Source of the DNA: Mesorhizobium sp.
GTDB lineage: Bacteria; Pseudomonadota; Alphaproteobacteria; Rhizobiales; Rhizobiaceae
Reading direction: 5' to 3'
DNA: 64,000 bases
Assembly: GCA_004020645.1 (NCBI GenBank)
Contig: SAQL01000019.1
Coordinates: 75,570-139,569, forward strand
Below are positions 34,458 to 42,679 of this stretch, piece after piece (the first letter of the stretch is position 1; each line of letters opens with the position of its first letter). The notes beneath the pieces are model-generated. The model saw only the letters and a list, made by a program, of their open reading frames with translations, did no database searches and was not told the DNA's origin. The translations under genes and the position numbers were made by a program.

Positions 34458-35297
34458 TCAGACGCGATGTCCGGCCGCGATGATCTTCTTCAGGAAGCCT
34501 TGCGTGCGCTCCTGCTTGGGATTGCGGAAAATCTCGTCGGGCTTGCCTTCTTCGACAATCTTGCCGCGGTCGAAGAACAAAACCCGGTCGGCGAAATCAT
34601 GGGCAAAACCCATTTCGTGGGTGACGAGCAGCATGGTCATGTCGGTCTCGGAGCAGAGCCGCCACAAAACATTCAGCACCTCCTCGACCAGTTCCGGATC
34701 GAGCGCCGATGTCACCTCGTCGAACAGCATGATCCTGGGCTGCAGCGCCAGTGCCCGGGCGATCGCCACACGCTGCTTCTGCCCGCCGGAAAGCTGCGCC
34801 GGCATCGCTTTGGCCTTGTCGGCCATGCCAACCATGTCGAGCAGTTCCATCGCCCGTTTTTCGGCGGCGGCTCGCGGCATGCCCTTGGTCAAGATCGGCG
34901 CCAGCGTGACGTTGTCGATGACGCTCTTGTGCGGAAACAGGTTGAACAGCTGGAAGACCATGCCGATCTTCTGGCGCATTCTTGCCAGATGCCGTTCGTC
35001 GGCGGGCAGCAACTGGCCGTTGCGCTCCATGTGGTAAAGCTGCTCGCCGTCGATCTGGATGTGGCCGCTGTCGATCCGCTCCAGCGTCATCAGGATGCGC
35101 AGGATCGTCGTCTTGCCCGAGCCGGACGGGCCGATCAGGGCCAGCTTCTCGCGCGGCATGACCTGCATCGACAGGCCGTCCAGCACCTTGAAGGTGCCGA
35201 AGCTTTTCGAAATGCCGTCGATCTTGATGATGGGCGCGGACAATGAATTCCCCGTGCTGGAGAAGCTTGGTGCCTTCAACGATGCGGAACGCGCCAA
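34458..35297 (-). CDS. ehuA: Ectoine/hydroxyectoine ABC transporter ATP-binding protein EhuA
   Basis: Walker A GPSGSGKTT, FQLFNLFPHKSVIDNVTLAP, signature LSGGQKQR, Walker B IMLFDEVTSALDPE and H-loop VTHEMGFAHDF are intact. The frame has no ATG before codon 45, which is already past the first strand, so translation must start at TTG or GTG; 35297 (TTG) is the longest option and the TTG at about codon 19 (after GGGGAATTCA) the more likely one. First transporter gene after enuR. Confidence 0.88.
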   Translation of the reverse strand: MARSASLKAPSFSSTGNSLSAPIIKIDGISKSFGTFKVLDGLSMQVMPREKLALIGPSGSGKTTILRILMTLERIDSGHIQIDGEQLYHMERNGQLLPADERHLARMRQKIGMVFQLFNLFPHKSVIDNVTLAPILTKGMPRAAAEKRAMELLDMVGMADKAKAMPAQLSGGQKQRVAIARALALQPRIMLFDEVTSALDPELVEEVLNVLWRLCSETDMTMLLVTHEMGFAHDFADRVLFFDRGKIVEEGKPDEIFRNPKQERTQGFLKKIIAAGHRV

Positions 35298-35366
35298 ATC
35301 ATGTCAATCAGAAAATAAACTCATGACAATGTTTCTGGCTCCGCACAATTTCGCGGCAATGTCTGC

Positions 35367-36752
35367 CTAGATCGCCAGCAGGAGATGCTCCGGATCGCCG
35401 AGCAGAAGTTTGGTCACAACGCTCAGGCCGGCGCGCAGTTCCTCCTCGGTGGTCGAGCCCAGCGAGATCCGAACCGCTGGCTGCCAGGGCGCCGCCGAGA
35501 TACGGAACGATGTGCCTGGTGCGATCGCCACGCCCTGCAGGCGGGCCTGCGCGACGAAACTCTCCTCGGCACGGTCGCCGGGCAGCTGCAGCCACAGATG
35601 CAATCCGCCGCGATGGACACGATAGTCGACCCCGGCAAGCACCTGGGCGGCAATCTCCTGCCGCCGCCGCAGCGCCGAACGTTGCCAGCGGACGAGCTCC
35701 ATCGCCGTGCCGTCGACCACCCATTTTGTCGCGATCTCGGCCACCAGCGGCGTCGCCATCCAGTTGGAGACGAGATGCCGGTTGGCGACGGCGGCGGCAT
35801 AGCGGTCGGGCGCCGCGAGATAGCCGATGCGCAGGCCCGGCACGACGATCTTGGTGAAGGATGTGACGTAGAGCGTGCGCTCGGGTGCGAAGGCGGCGAT
35901 CGGCGGCGGACGGCCCTCGACCAGCGGGCCAAGCACGTCGTTTTCGATGATCGCGATGTCGTGCCTGCGCGCCACCGCAGCGATTTGCTCGCGCCGCGCA
36001 GCATCCATAAGCGTTGCGGTCGGGTTGATCACCGAGGGCTGCACGAACACGGCGCGGATGTCGGAAAGCCGGCACGCCTCGTCCAGCGCCTCCGGGATCA
36101 AGCCGTTGTCGTCGATCGGCAGGCCCTCGAGGTTGAAGCCGAGATAGCGCGCCAGAGGGATCAGCGTGTGATGGCCGATCGCTTCGGTGGCGACGGTCGA
36201 ACCGGGCGGCGCCACGCTCATCAGCGCCACCGTCATGCCGGCCGTGGCGCCGTTGGTCAGGCTGACATTCTGCGCGGACACGTCGAGACCGCAGTGCCGC
36301 AGCCATTCGACCGCCACCGCGCGGTGGCGTGGGAACACCATGTTCGGCCTGAACGACAGCGCAGAGCTCGACGGCAGGTTTTCGGCAAGCCAGCCCAGCG
36401 CCTGCTTCAGCCGCTCCAGATGCATCGGTTCACAGACCGGCTTCAGGATCGAGAGGTCGATGACCTCGCCAAGGCGTTCCGGCAGATAGGGCGGCTCCGG
36501 CTCGCGGCGCTGCGTCTGCACGAAGCTGCCGCGGCCGATCTCGCCGGAGACCAGGCCTCGGCGGATCAGTTCCTCATAGGCGCGGCTGACTGTCTGCACC
36601 GAAAGCTTCAATTCGTCGGCCAGCCGGCGATGCGTCGGCAGCCGCGCGCCATTGGCCAGCCGTCCATCATGGATGGCGCGCGCGAACTGGTCGGCGAGCG
36701 ATTGATAGGCCGGCCGCCGGATGAGCGCGGGATCTGGACGCCACAATGTCAT
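35367..36752 (-). CDS. enuR: EnuR, MocR/PdxR-type repressor of ectoine utilisation
   Basis: 461 residues. The N-terminal GntR winged helix (about 10-80) contains LPTHRRLADELKLSVQTVSR. The rest is an aminotransferase class I fold used as a sensor; the PLP-binding lysine is K301 in YVTSFTKIVVPG, equivalent to Lys302 reported for Ruegeria EnuR. EnuR represses the ehu-eut genes until N-alpha-acetyl-diaminobutyrate (or diaminobutyrate) reacts at PLP. It heads the catabolic cluster and diverges from asnC. Confidence 0.92.
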   Translation of the reverse strand: MTLWRPDPALIRRPAYQSLADQFARAIHDGRLANGARLPTHRRLADELKLSVQTVSRAYEELIRRGLVSGEIGRGSFVQTQRREPEPPYLPERLGEVIDLSILKPVCEPMHLERLKQALGWLAENLPSSSALSFRPNMVFPRHRAVAVEWLRHCGLDVSAQNVSLTNGATAGMTVALMSVAPPGSTVATEAIGHHTLIPLARYLGFNLEGLPIDDNGLIPEALDEACRLSDIRAVFVQPSVINPTATLMDAARREQIAAVARRHDIAIIENDVLGPLVEGRPPPIAAFAPERTLYVTSFTKIVVPGLRIGYLAAPDRYAAAVANRHLVSNWMATPLVAEIATKWVVDGTAMELVRWQRSALRRRQEIAAQVLAGVDYRVHRGGLHLWLQLPGDRAEESFVAQARLQGVAIAPGTSFRISAAPWQPAVRISLGSTTEEELRAGLSVVTKLLLGDPEHLLLAI

Positions 36753-36794
36753 GACATATTAGAGATCGAAATCAGTGCAATTGACAATCGAAAT
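36746..36794. promoter_or_regulatory. Candidate EnuR operator between enuR and asnC
   Basis: Direct repeats ATCGAAAT at 36765-36772 and 36787-36794 start 22 bp apart, two helical turns, the geometry preferred by MocR regulators. A 12-bp palindrome ATGTCATGACAT (36746-36757) overlaps the enuR start codon; its core TCATGACA recurs at 35321-35328, upstream of ehuA. Either motif could be the EnuR site. Confidence 0.5.
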
Positions 36795-36835
36795 AATGCG
36801 CCGTCATGGTGTCGGGGACGAAAAAGTGGACGCTC

Positions 36836-37327
36836 ATGGCCGCACCGAAACTCGATCAGATCGACCTCAAAATCCTCGACGCGGTCCAGCGCGACGGGCG
36901 CATCACCAAGCTGGCGCTCGCCGATAAGGTCGGCCTGTCGCCGACGCCGTGCTGGATGCGGCTGCGCAAGCTGGAAAAGGCCGGCATCGTCTCCGGCTAT
37001 CACGCCAAGGTTGCGATGCGCGCCGTCGCGCCGGTCGCCACAGTCCTGATGGAGGTGACGCTGGCCAGCCACCGCCAGGCCGATTTCGACCGTTTTGAGC
37101 GCGTCATCCGCGACGTCCCCGAAATCGTCGCCTGCTGGTCGGTGGGCGGCGGCGTCGACTATCTGCTGAAAGTGATGGCGCGCGACATCGACGCCTACCA
37201 ACGGTTCGTCGACGCCCTGCTCGAACGCGAAATCGGCATCGACCGCTATTTCACCTACATCGTCACCAAGACGGTGAAGGAAGAGGTCGCCCTGCCGGTG
37301 GCGGATCTGCTGCCGGTATCACCGTGA
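36836..37327 (+). CDS. asnC: AsnC/Lrp-family regulator of the ectoine locus
   Basis: 163 residues from MAAPKLDQIDLKILDAVQ; an ATG 30 bases upstream is possible. The helix-turn-helix has ITKLALADKVGLSPTPCWMR, and the RAM domain has VGGGVDYLLKVMARD. An asnC gene divergent from enuR is a recurring second regulator of ectoine catabolic clusters (called DoeX in Halomonas), where it activates the uptake and catabolic genes. It leads the plus-strand doeC-doeD group. Confidence 0.88.
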   Translation: MAAPKLDQIDLKILDAVQRDGRITKLALADKVGLSPTPCWMRLRKLEKAGIVSGYHAKVAMRAVAPVATVLMEVTLASHRQADFDRFERVIRDVPEIVACWSVGGGVDYLLKVMARDIDAYQRFVDALLEREIGIDRYFTYIVTKTVKEEVALPVADLLPVSP

Positions 37328-37490
37328 ATCGATCTCCACGCTTTGCTACAGCCTGCCGTAGGCCAGAGAGATGGTCTGCCCGAGCAGGACAATAGAGACA
37401 ATCTCTCTACGCGTGGGCGCCGAAACAGCCTCTCTGTCCGGGCCGCGCGAATAGTCTTTCCGTATCACAGCGAACCGGGAGACCTCGAAG

Positions 37491-38984
37491 ATGTCCGCGC
37501 ATTTTGCTCGCCCACAACGCCACGAAGCGCTCGACCGCCTCGCCGACCGCCGGCTGCTGCGCGAACTCGCCTATGTCGACGGCCACTGGACGGCGAGTGA
37601 GGCCGCCGAAAGTTTCGAGGTAACCGATCCTGCCACAGGCGCCACCGTCGCCTGGGTTGCCGCGCTCGATAGCAGGCAGACAAGCAAGGCGATCGACGCG
37701 GCATCCCGCGCCTTTCCCGCCTGGCGCTCGGCGCTCCCGCAGGAACGCGCAAGAATCCTGCGAAAATGGTTCGATCTGATCATCGCCGCCAAAGATGATC
37801 TGGCGCTGCTGATGACGCTCGAACAGGGCAAGCCGCTTAGGGAAGCGCTTGGCGAGATCGACTACGCCGCCTCCTTCGTCGAGTGGTATGCCGAGGAGGC
37901 AAAACGCCTCAACGCCGAAAGCGTCACCAGCCACTTGCCAAACGCCGAGATGATGGTGCGGCGCGAACCGCTCGGCGTCGTCGGCGTCGTCACCCCGTGG
38001 AATTTTCCCGCGGCCATGCTGACCCGCAAGGCGGCGGCCGCCCTTGCCGCCGGCTGCACGATCGTGGCGCACCCTTCGTCGGAAACGCCGCTGTCGGCAC
38101 TGGCGCTGGCCGAGCTCGGCGAACGCGCCGGCCTGCCGGCAGGCGTCTTCAACGTTCTCACCGGCAAGGCTTCGACCATCGTTGGGCGAATGTGCGAAGA
38201 CGCTCGCGTCCGGGCCATGAGCTTCACCGGCTCGACCGAGATCGGCAGGCTGATCGCCGCGCAAAGTGCGCCGACGATGAAGCGGCTGGTGATGGAGCTT
38301 GGCGGTCATGCGCCGCTGATCGTCTTTGCCGACGCCGATCTCGACAAGGCTGTGACCATCGCCATCGATGCCAAATTCGCCACGTCCGGCCAGGATTGCC
38401 TTGCCGCCAACCGCATCTATGTCCAGCGTCCGATTTATGATCGTTTCTGCGCCGCCTTCGCCAGACGCATCGAGGCGTTGCGGACAGGCAATGGCCTGGC
38501 CGATGACACCGACATCGGGCCGTTGATGCACGAGCGCGGCGTCAAGAAGGTCGAGGACCAGGTTGCCGATGCGCTCGCCCATGGCGCGCGCTGCCTCACG
38601 GGTGGCAAACGCGATTCTGCAGGACCGCTGTTCTACCGGCCGACCCTGCTCGCCGATGTCACCGACGACACGCTGATCATGCGCGAGGAGACTTTTGGTC
38701 CGGTCGCCGCGGTGACGCCCTTCGACAGCGAAGACGAGGTCATCGCCCGCGCCAACGCCACCGAATACGGCCTCGTCGCCTATGTCGTCACCGAGAACGG
38801 CGGCCGCCAATTGCGCATGGGCCGCGCGCTCGACTACGGTATGGTCGCCATCAACCGCGTCAAGATCACCGGCGCGCCGATCCCGTTCGGTGGCGTCAAA
38901 CAGTCCGGCATCGGCCGCGAGGGCTCGCGCCACGGGCTCGAAGCCTTTACCGATCTTAGATATCTCTGCCTGGATGTGGCGTAA
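37491..38984 (+). CDS. doeC: Aldehyde dehydrogenase, probable aspartate-semialdehyde dehydrogenase DoeC
   Basis: 497 residues of the GabD-like group. VTPWNFPAAMLTRKAAAALA is the NAD(P)-binding N-motif, MELGGHAPLIVF has the general-base Glu and TSGQDCLAANR the nucleophilic Cys; ETFGPVAAV and PFGGVKQSGIGREGS complete the family signature. Beside asnC and a DABA aminotransferase it most likely oxidises aspartate-semialdehyde to aspartate, the last ectoine step; succinate-semialdehyde is the alternative substrate. Its TAA stop lies inside the terminal inverted repeat of the element at 38982. Confidence 0.85.
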   Translation: MSAHFARPQRHEALDRLADRRLLRELAYVDGHWTASEAAESFEVTDPATGATVAWVAALDSRQTSKAIDAASRAFPAWRSALPQERARILRKWFDLIIAAKDDLALLMTLEQGKPLREALGEIDYAASFVEWYAEEAKRLNAESVTSHLPNAEMMVRREPLGVVGVVTPWNFPAAMLTRKAAAALAAGCTIVAHPSSETPLSALALAELGERAGLPAGVFNVLTGKASTIVGRMCEDARVRAMSFTGSTEIGRLIAAQSAPTMKRLVMELGGHAPLIVFADADLDKAVTIAIDAKFATSGQDCLAANRIYVQRPIYDRFCAAFARRIEALRTGNGLADDTDIGPLMHERGVKKVEDQVADALAHGARCLTGGKRDSAGPLFYRPTLLADVTDDTLIMREETFGPVAAVTPFDSEDEVIARANATEYGLVAYVVTENGGRQLRMGRALDYGMVAINRVKITGAPIPFGGVKQSGIGREGSRHGLEAFTDLRYLCLDVA

Positions 38985-39128
38985 GGTGTATCGACATTCA
39001 GGTGATGCCGGTCTGCAAATGGCGGTGTCCTGCGCTTCCGGTGCTCACGTACGAAAAAGTACGCTCCGCTCCGGTTCTCGGAAGCCACCATTTTCGACTC
39101 GGCCTGACCTGAATCTCGACACACCTTA
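38982..39128. repeat. 147-bp inverted-repeat element between doeC and doeD
   Basis: The ends TAAGGTGTATCGACATTCAG (from 38982) and CTGAATCTCGACACACCTTA (to 39128) are imperfect inverted repeats with two mismatches. Inside are nested pairs: AAATGG with CCATTT, CTTCCG (39035-39040) with CGGAAG (39079-39084), and CGTAC-GAAAAA-GTACG (39048-39063) at the tip, so the whole element can form one long hairpin. The doeC stop codon is its first three bases. It resembles a small non-coding MITE- or RIME-type element. Confidence 0.75.
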
Positions 39129-39167
39129 GGCCGCGTCGGGACCATCTTTCTCCAAGGAGTCAAAAAA

Positions 39168-40547
39168 ATGCTCGACCAGTCCAACGAACTCGCCGCCTGG
39201 GACCGCGACCACTTCTTCCATCCCTCGACCCATATGGGCACGCATGCACGGGGTGAATCGCCAACCCGCATCATCGCCGGCGGCGAAGGCGTCACCATCT
39301 GGGACAATAACGGCCGCAAGAGCATCGATGCCTTTGCCGGCCTCTATTGCGTCAATGTCGGCTATGGCCGCCAGAAGATATCAGACGCCATCGCCGCACA
39401 GGCCAGGAACCTCGCCTATTATCATGCCTATGTCGGCCACGGCACCGAGGCGTCGATCACGCTTTCCAAGATGATTATCGATCGGGCGCCGCAAGGCATG
39501 TCGAGGGTCTATTTCGGCCTCTCCGGTTCCGACGCCAACGAAACCAACATCAAGTTGATCTGGTACCACAACAACGTGCTCGGCCGTCCCGAGAAGAAGA
39601 AGATCATCTCGCGCTGGCGCGGCTATCATGGCTCCGGCGTCATGACGGGATCGCTGACCGGGCTCGACCTGTTCCACAACGCCTTCGACCTGCCGCGCGC
39701 GCCGATCCTGCACACCGAAGCGCCCTACTATTTCCGCCGCACCGACCGCTCGATGAGCGAGGAACAGTTCTCGCAATACTGTGCCGACAAGCTGGAGGAG
39801 ATGATCCTGGCTGAGGGCCCGGACACGGTCGCCGCCTTCATCGGTGAGCCGATCCTCGGCACCGGCGGCATCGTGCCGCCGCCCGCTCGCTACTGGGAAA
39901 AGATCCAGGCGGTGCTGAAGAAATATGATGTGCTGCTGGTCGCCGACGAAGTGGTCACCGGCTTTGGCCGGCTGGGCACAATGTTCGGCTCCGACCATTA
40001 CGGCATCAAGCCCGACCTGATCACCATCGCCAAGGGCCTGACCTCGGCCTACGCGCCGCTGTCGGGCGTCATCGTCGCGGACAAGGTCTGGCAGGTGCTG
40101 GTGCAGGGTTCCGACAAGCTCGGCAGCATAGGCCATGGCTGGACCTATTCGGCGCATCCGATCTGCGTCGCCGCCGGCGTCGCCAACCTGGAACTGATCG
40201 ACGAGATGGACCTGGTGACCAATGCCGGCGAAACCGGCGCCTACTTCCGCGCCGAACTGGCGAAAGCCGTCGGCGGCCACAAAAATGTCGGCGAGGTGCG
40301 CGGCGACGGCATGCTGGCGGCGGTTGAGTTCGTCGCCGACCGGGACGAACGCGTGTTCTTCGATGCCTCGCAAAAAATCGGGCCGCAGGTCGCGACAGCT
40401 CTTGCCGAGCGCGGCGTCATCGGCCGGGCCATGCCGCAGGGCGACATTCTCGGCTTCGCGCCACCGCTCTGCCTGACCCGCGAAGAGGCCGACATCGTCG
40501 TCTCGAAGACGGCCGATGCGGTGAAGAGCGTGTTTGCGAACCTCTGA
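39168..40547 (+). CDS. doeD: Class III aminotransferase, probable diaminobutyrate transaminase DoeD
   Basis: 459 residues. GLSGSDANETNIKLIWYHNN, GYHGSGVMTGSLTG, VADEVVTGFGRLG and LITIAKGLTSAYAPLSGV (PLP lysine) define the class III omega-transaminase fold. In ectoine catabolism DoeD transfers an amino group from 2,4-diaminobutyrate to give aspartate-semialdehyde, the substrate of the preceding gene. CAAGGAG precedes the ATG. A close paralogue is encoded at 43190-44629. Confidence 0.85.
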   Translation: MLDQSNELAAWDRDHFFHPSTHMGTHARGESPTRIIAGGEGVTIWDNNGRKSIDAFAGLYCVNVGYGRQKISDAIAAQARNLAYYHAYVGHGTEASITLSKMIIDRAPQGMSRVYFGLSGSDANETNIKLIWYHNNVLGRPEKKKIISRWRGYHGSGVMTGSLTGLDLFHNAFDLPRAPILHTEAPYYFRRTDRSMSEEQFSQYCADKLEEMILAEGPDTVAAFIGEPILGTGGIVPPPARYWEKIQAVLKKYDVLLVADEVVTGFGRLGTMFGSDHYGIKPDLITIAKGLTSAYAPLSGVIVADKVWQVLVQGSDKLGSIGHGWTYSAHPICVAAGVANLELIDEMDLVTNAGETGAYFRAELAKAVGGHKNVGEVRGDGMLAAVEFVADRDERVFFDASQKIGPQVATALAERGVIGRAMPQGDILGFAPPLCLTREEADIVVSKTADAVKSVFANL

Positions 40548-40556
40548 AGAACCGAC

Positions 40557-41666
40557 ATGAAAGCCATAACCAAACCCCTCCCCGCCACCATGGCCGCCGT
40601 GCTTCTGACCGGTCACGGCGGACCGGAAAAGCTTGTCTATCGCACCGACGTGAAGGTGCCCTCGCCCGCGCCCGACGAAGTGCTGGTCAAGGTCACCGCT
40701 TGCGGCATGAACAACACCGATGTCTGGGTGCGCCAGGGCGCCTATGGCACGGAAGAGGACGCAGCCGCCGTGTCGACCTGGCGGCGGCAAGGCAACACGC
40801 TGACTTTCCCGCGCATCCAGGGCGCCGACACGGTCGGCCACATTGCCGCCGTCGGCGATGGTGTCTCGCCGGACCGCATCGGCGAGCGGGTGATGGTCGA
40901 CTTCTCCATCTACAACCGCGACGACGATTCACTCGCCGACATCGACTATATGGGCCACGGCCGTGACGGCGGCTATGCCGAGTATCAGACCGTGCCGGCC
41001 GAGAATGCCCATGTCGTCGCCACCGACCTGACTGATATCGAACTCGCCACGTTTTGCTGCGCCTATCTCACCGGCGAACAGATGCTGGAACGCGCCGCAT
41101 TGAAGGCCGGCGAGCGCGTGCTGGTCACCGGCGCCTCCGGCGGCGTCGGCTCCGGCATCGTGCAGCTGGCGCGGGCGCGCGGCGCCATCCCCTATGCCGT
41201 GGTCGGCAAGGGCAAGGAAAAGGCCGTGCTCGACATCGGCGCCGAGGCGGTGATCACCCGTGGCGTCGCCGACCTGCCCACCGCCGTCAACGAGGCGACC
41301 GGCGGACAGCCGATCGACGTGGTTGCCGACCTGATCGGCGGCGCGATCTTCAATGACCTCCTGCGCATTCTTCGGCCCGAAGGCCGCTACACCACCGCCG
41401 GCGCGATTGCCGGCCCGGTCGTGCAGCTCGATCTGCGCACCATGTATCTGAAGCAGTTGCAGCTGCATGGTTCGAGCCAGGGCACGCGTGGGGACTTTCG
41501 CCGTATCGTCCGCTACATCGAGGACAAGAAAATCCGGCCGCTGGTCGGCGGTGTCTACAGGCTCTCCGATTTCCACCGCGCGCAGGCGGATTTCATCGCC
41601 AAGGACTTTGTCGGCAAGCTGGTGGTCGTTCCGGATGCCGTTTCGGATCTCGCTGCAACCGGTTGA
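40557..41666 (+). CDS. Medium-chain zinc-type alcohol dehydrogenase/quinone reductase family
   Basis: 369 residues, 9 bp after doeD. The GroES-like part has VTACGMNNTDVWVRQGAYG, and the nucleotide loop is TGASGGVGSGIVQLARARGA. The family has roles with aldehydes, alcohols or enones. Being co-directional and tightly linked to doeC and doeD, it may handle a semialdehyde or an osmolyte-derived side product; no established ectoine step requires it. The ykoF gene on the opposite strand ends 9 bp downstream. Confidence 0.85.
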   Translation: MKAITKPLPATMAAVLLTGHGGPEKLVYRTDVKVPSPAPDEVLVKVTACGMNNTDVWVRQGAYGTEEDAAAVSTWRRQGNTLTFPRIQGADTVGHIAAVGDGVSPDRIGERVMVDFSIYNRDDDSLADIDYMGHGRDGGYAEYQTVPAENAHVVATDLTDIELATFCCAYLTGEQMLERAALKAGERVLVTGASGGVGSGIVQLARARGAIPYAVVGKGKEKAVLDIGAEAVITRGVADLPTAVNEATGGQPIDVVADLIGGAIFNDLLRILRPEGRYTTAGAIAGPVVQLDLRTMYLKQLQLHGSSQGTRGDFRRIVRYIEDKKIRPLVGGVYRLSDFHRAQADFIAKDFVGKLVVVPDAVSDLAATG

Positions 41667-41675
41667 CAATCAACA

Positions 41676-42284
41676 CTAACAGGGGCTCGGGCTGTTCGCC
41701 GACACGGTAAAATCGAGCGCGACATGGCCTTGCGGCGCGCCGAAGCGAAGGAAGGCTTCCGACAGCGTCGCGAACACCGGCCCGGCGTCACCTCTCAGCT
41801 TCGTGCAGAAGTTCTTCGACCTGTCGAAAACGCCCGAAGTCTTGAGAAAGTCGATGCAGCCGTAGATCTCGTCCATGTGATGGCCCTCGCCGAGCGGATA
41901 GAGCGAGAACTGCGCGGCGACCTCTTGTCCGAGCTTTTTCACGCCGTCGACATGCGCCCGCGCCGCGCCGATGCGCTCGGCAAGGGCGAGTTCGTGGCTG
42001 CTGCCGGAAATCGGTGTGCAGATCGGATCGTCGGACTCGCCCGGGCAGCCGCGCGACACCGTCGCCGACAACACGCAGTGCACGCCACTTGCCGCCGCCG
42101 ATGCGAACAGATCGCGCATGGCCGGGAAAAGCTGGTCGGGCGGGCCGACGATCAACGTCGAGATGTCGTCGGTCTCGATGCGGAAATTCGGCCTATAGGA
42201 ATCCATCGCCGAAAGTGCCCTAAGGATGACGCCGACGAAATCGTCGCACATCGGATACAGGGAAATCTGTGCACCTGAAAACAT
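41676..42284 (-). CDS. ykoF: YkoF-family thiamine/HMP-binding protein
   Basis: 202 residues made of two similar halves: FSGAQISLYPMCDDFVGVIL and VAAQFSLYPLGEGHHMDEIY both show the QxSLYP start of a YkoF ferredoxin-like domain, with a matching C-terminal half each. YkoF of Bacillus binds thiamine and hydroxymethylpyrimidine and works with the YkoEDC importer. Here no transporter is adjacent. A TPP riboswitch lies immediately upstream, strongly supporting a thiamine role. It is convergent with the dehydrogenase gene. Confidence 0.88.
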   Translation of the reverse strand: MFSGAQISLYPMCDDFVGVILRALSAMDSYRPNFRIETDDISTLIVGPPDQLFPAMRDLFASAAASGVHCVLSATVSRGCPGESDDPICTPISGSSHELALAERIGAARAHVDGVKKLGQEVAAQFSLYPLGEGHHMDEIYGCIDFLKTSGVFDRSKNFCTKLRGDAGPVFATLSEAFLRFGAPQGHVALDFTVSANSPSPC

Positions 42285-42292
42285 GGTCGCCT

Positions 42293-42372
42293 CGCTCCGC
42301 TGGCATTACCCAGATCAGCTTGAGGGACCTAAGGCTTGACACCTTCCATCTCAGCCCCGGCAATACGGAGCG
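42293..42372 (-). promoter_or_regulatory. TPP (THI-box) riboswitch controlling ykoF
   Basis: On the minus strand the conserved parts are all present: closing stem P1 CGCUCCG (42372-42366) with CGGAGCG (42299-42293), the pyrimidine-sensor helix segment GGGGCUGAGAUGG, and the pyrophosphate-sensor segment GCUGAUCUGGGUAAUGCCAG. The 3' strand of P1 ends 8 nt before the ykoF ATG, and the Shine-Dalgarno candidates GGAG and GAGG (42298-42290) lie within or against P1. There is no room for a separate expression platform, so TPP binding should block ribosome access directly. Confidence 0.93.
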
Positions 42373-42628
42373 CCCCTGTCGATATGGGCGACGTAGCACC
42401 GGCGCGAACGATGTTCAAGTATGGTCCAGGCGGTCGCTTCGGACCAATTGCCGATCGTGGCGCCGCCGGCGAAGCTGCCGATCTCCCCTGAAAGCGTACT
42501 TGGCTTTCAATGCTCAATACGCGGCGGCTTTCACGAGGCGTTTTTCGTGATGGCTTTGTTTATCTGGATGAGCAAAACCATTCTGATTTGGCTGCACGAC
42601 GGCAACAAGGATTCCTGATCCTCTCTGC

Positions 42629-42664
42629 GGCGTTATAAGTTTTTCGCAATTTTCTTATAACGCC
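42629..42664. repeat. Perfect 11-bp inverted repeat with 14-bp AT-rich spacer
   Basis: GGCGTTATAAG (42629-42639) and CTTATAACGCC (42654-42664) are perfect inverted copies around a 14-bp AT-rich spacer. It lies exactly upstream of the broken nucleotidyltransferase gene. Arm-spacer-arm geometry fits an operator or a tyrosine-recombinase core site; it is not a good terminator for ykoF, which points the other way. Confidence 0.6.
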
Positions 42665-42679
42665 ACTTGCGCCGCTCGG

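Noticed and set aside
35385..37049. 554-codon plus-strand frame opposite enuR
   Set aside because: Antisense to EnuR and continues out of frame into asnC; no coding character.
37407..40841. Minus-strand frames of about 500 codons opposite doeC and doeD
   Set aside because: Shadows of the aldehyde dehydrogenase and aminotransferase.
42510..42638. 42-codon plus frame ending inside the 11-bp palindrome
   Set aside because: Too short, no ribosome binding site, and no family recognised; may be part of the decayed region.
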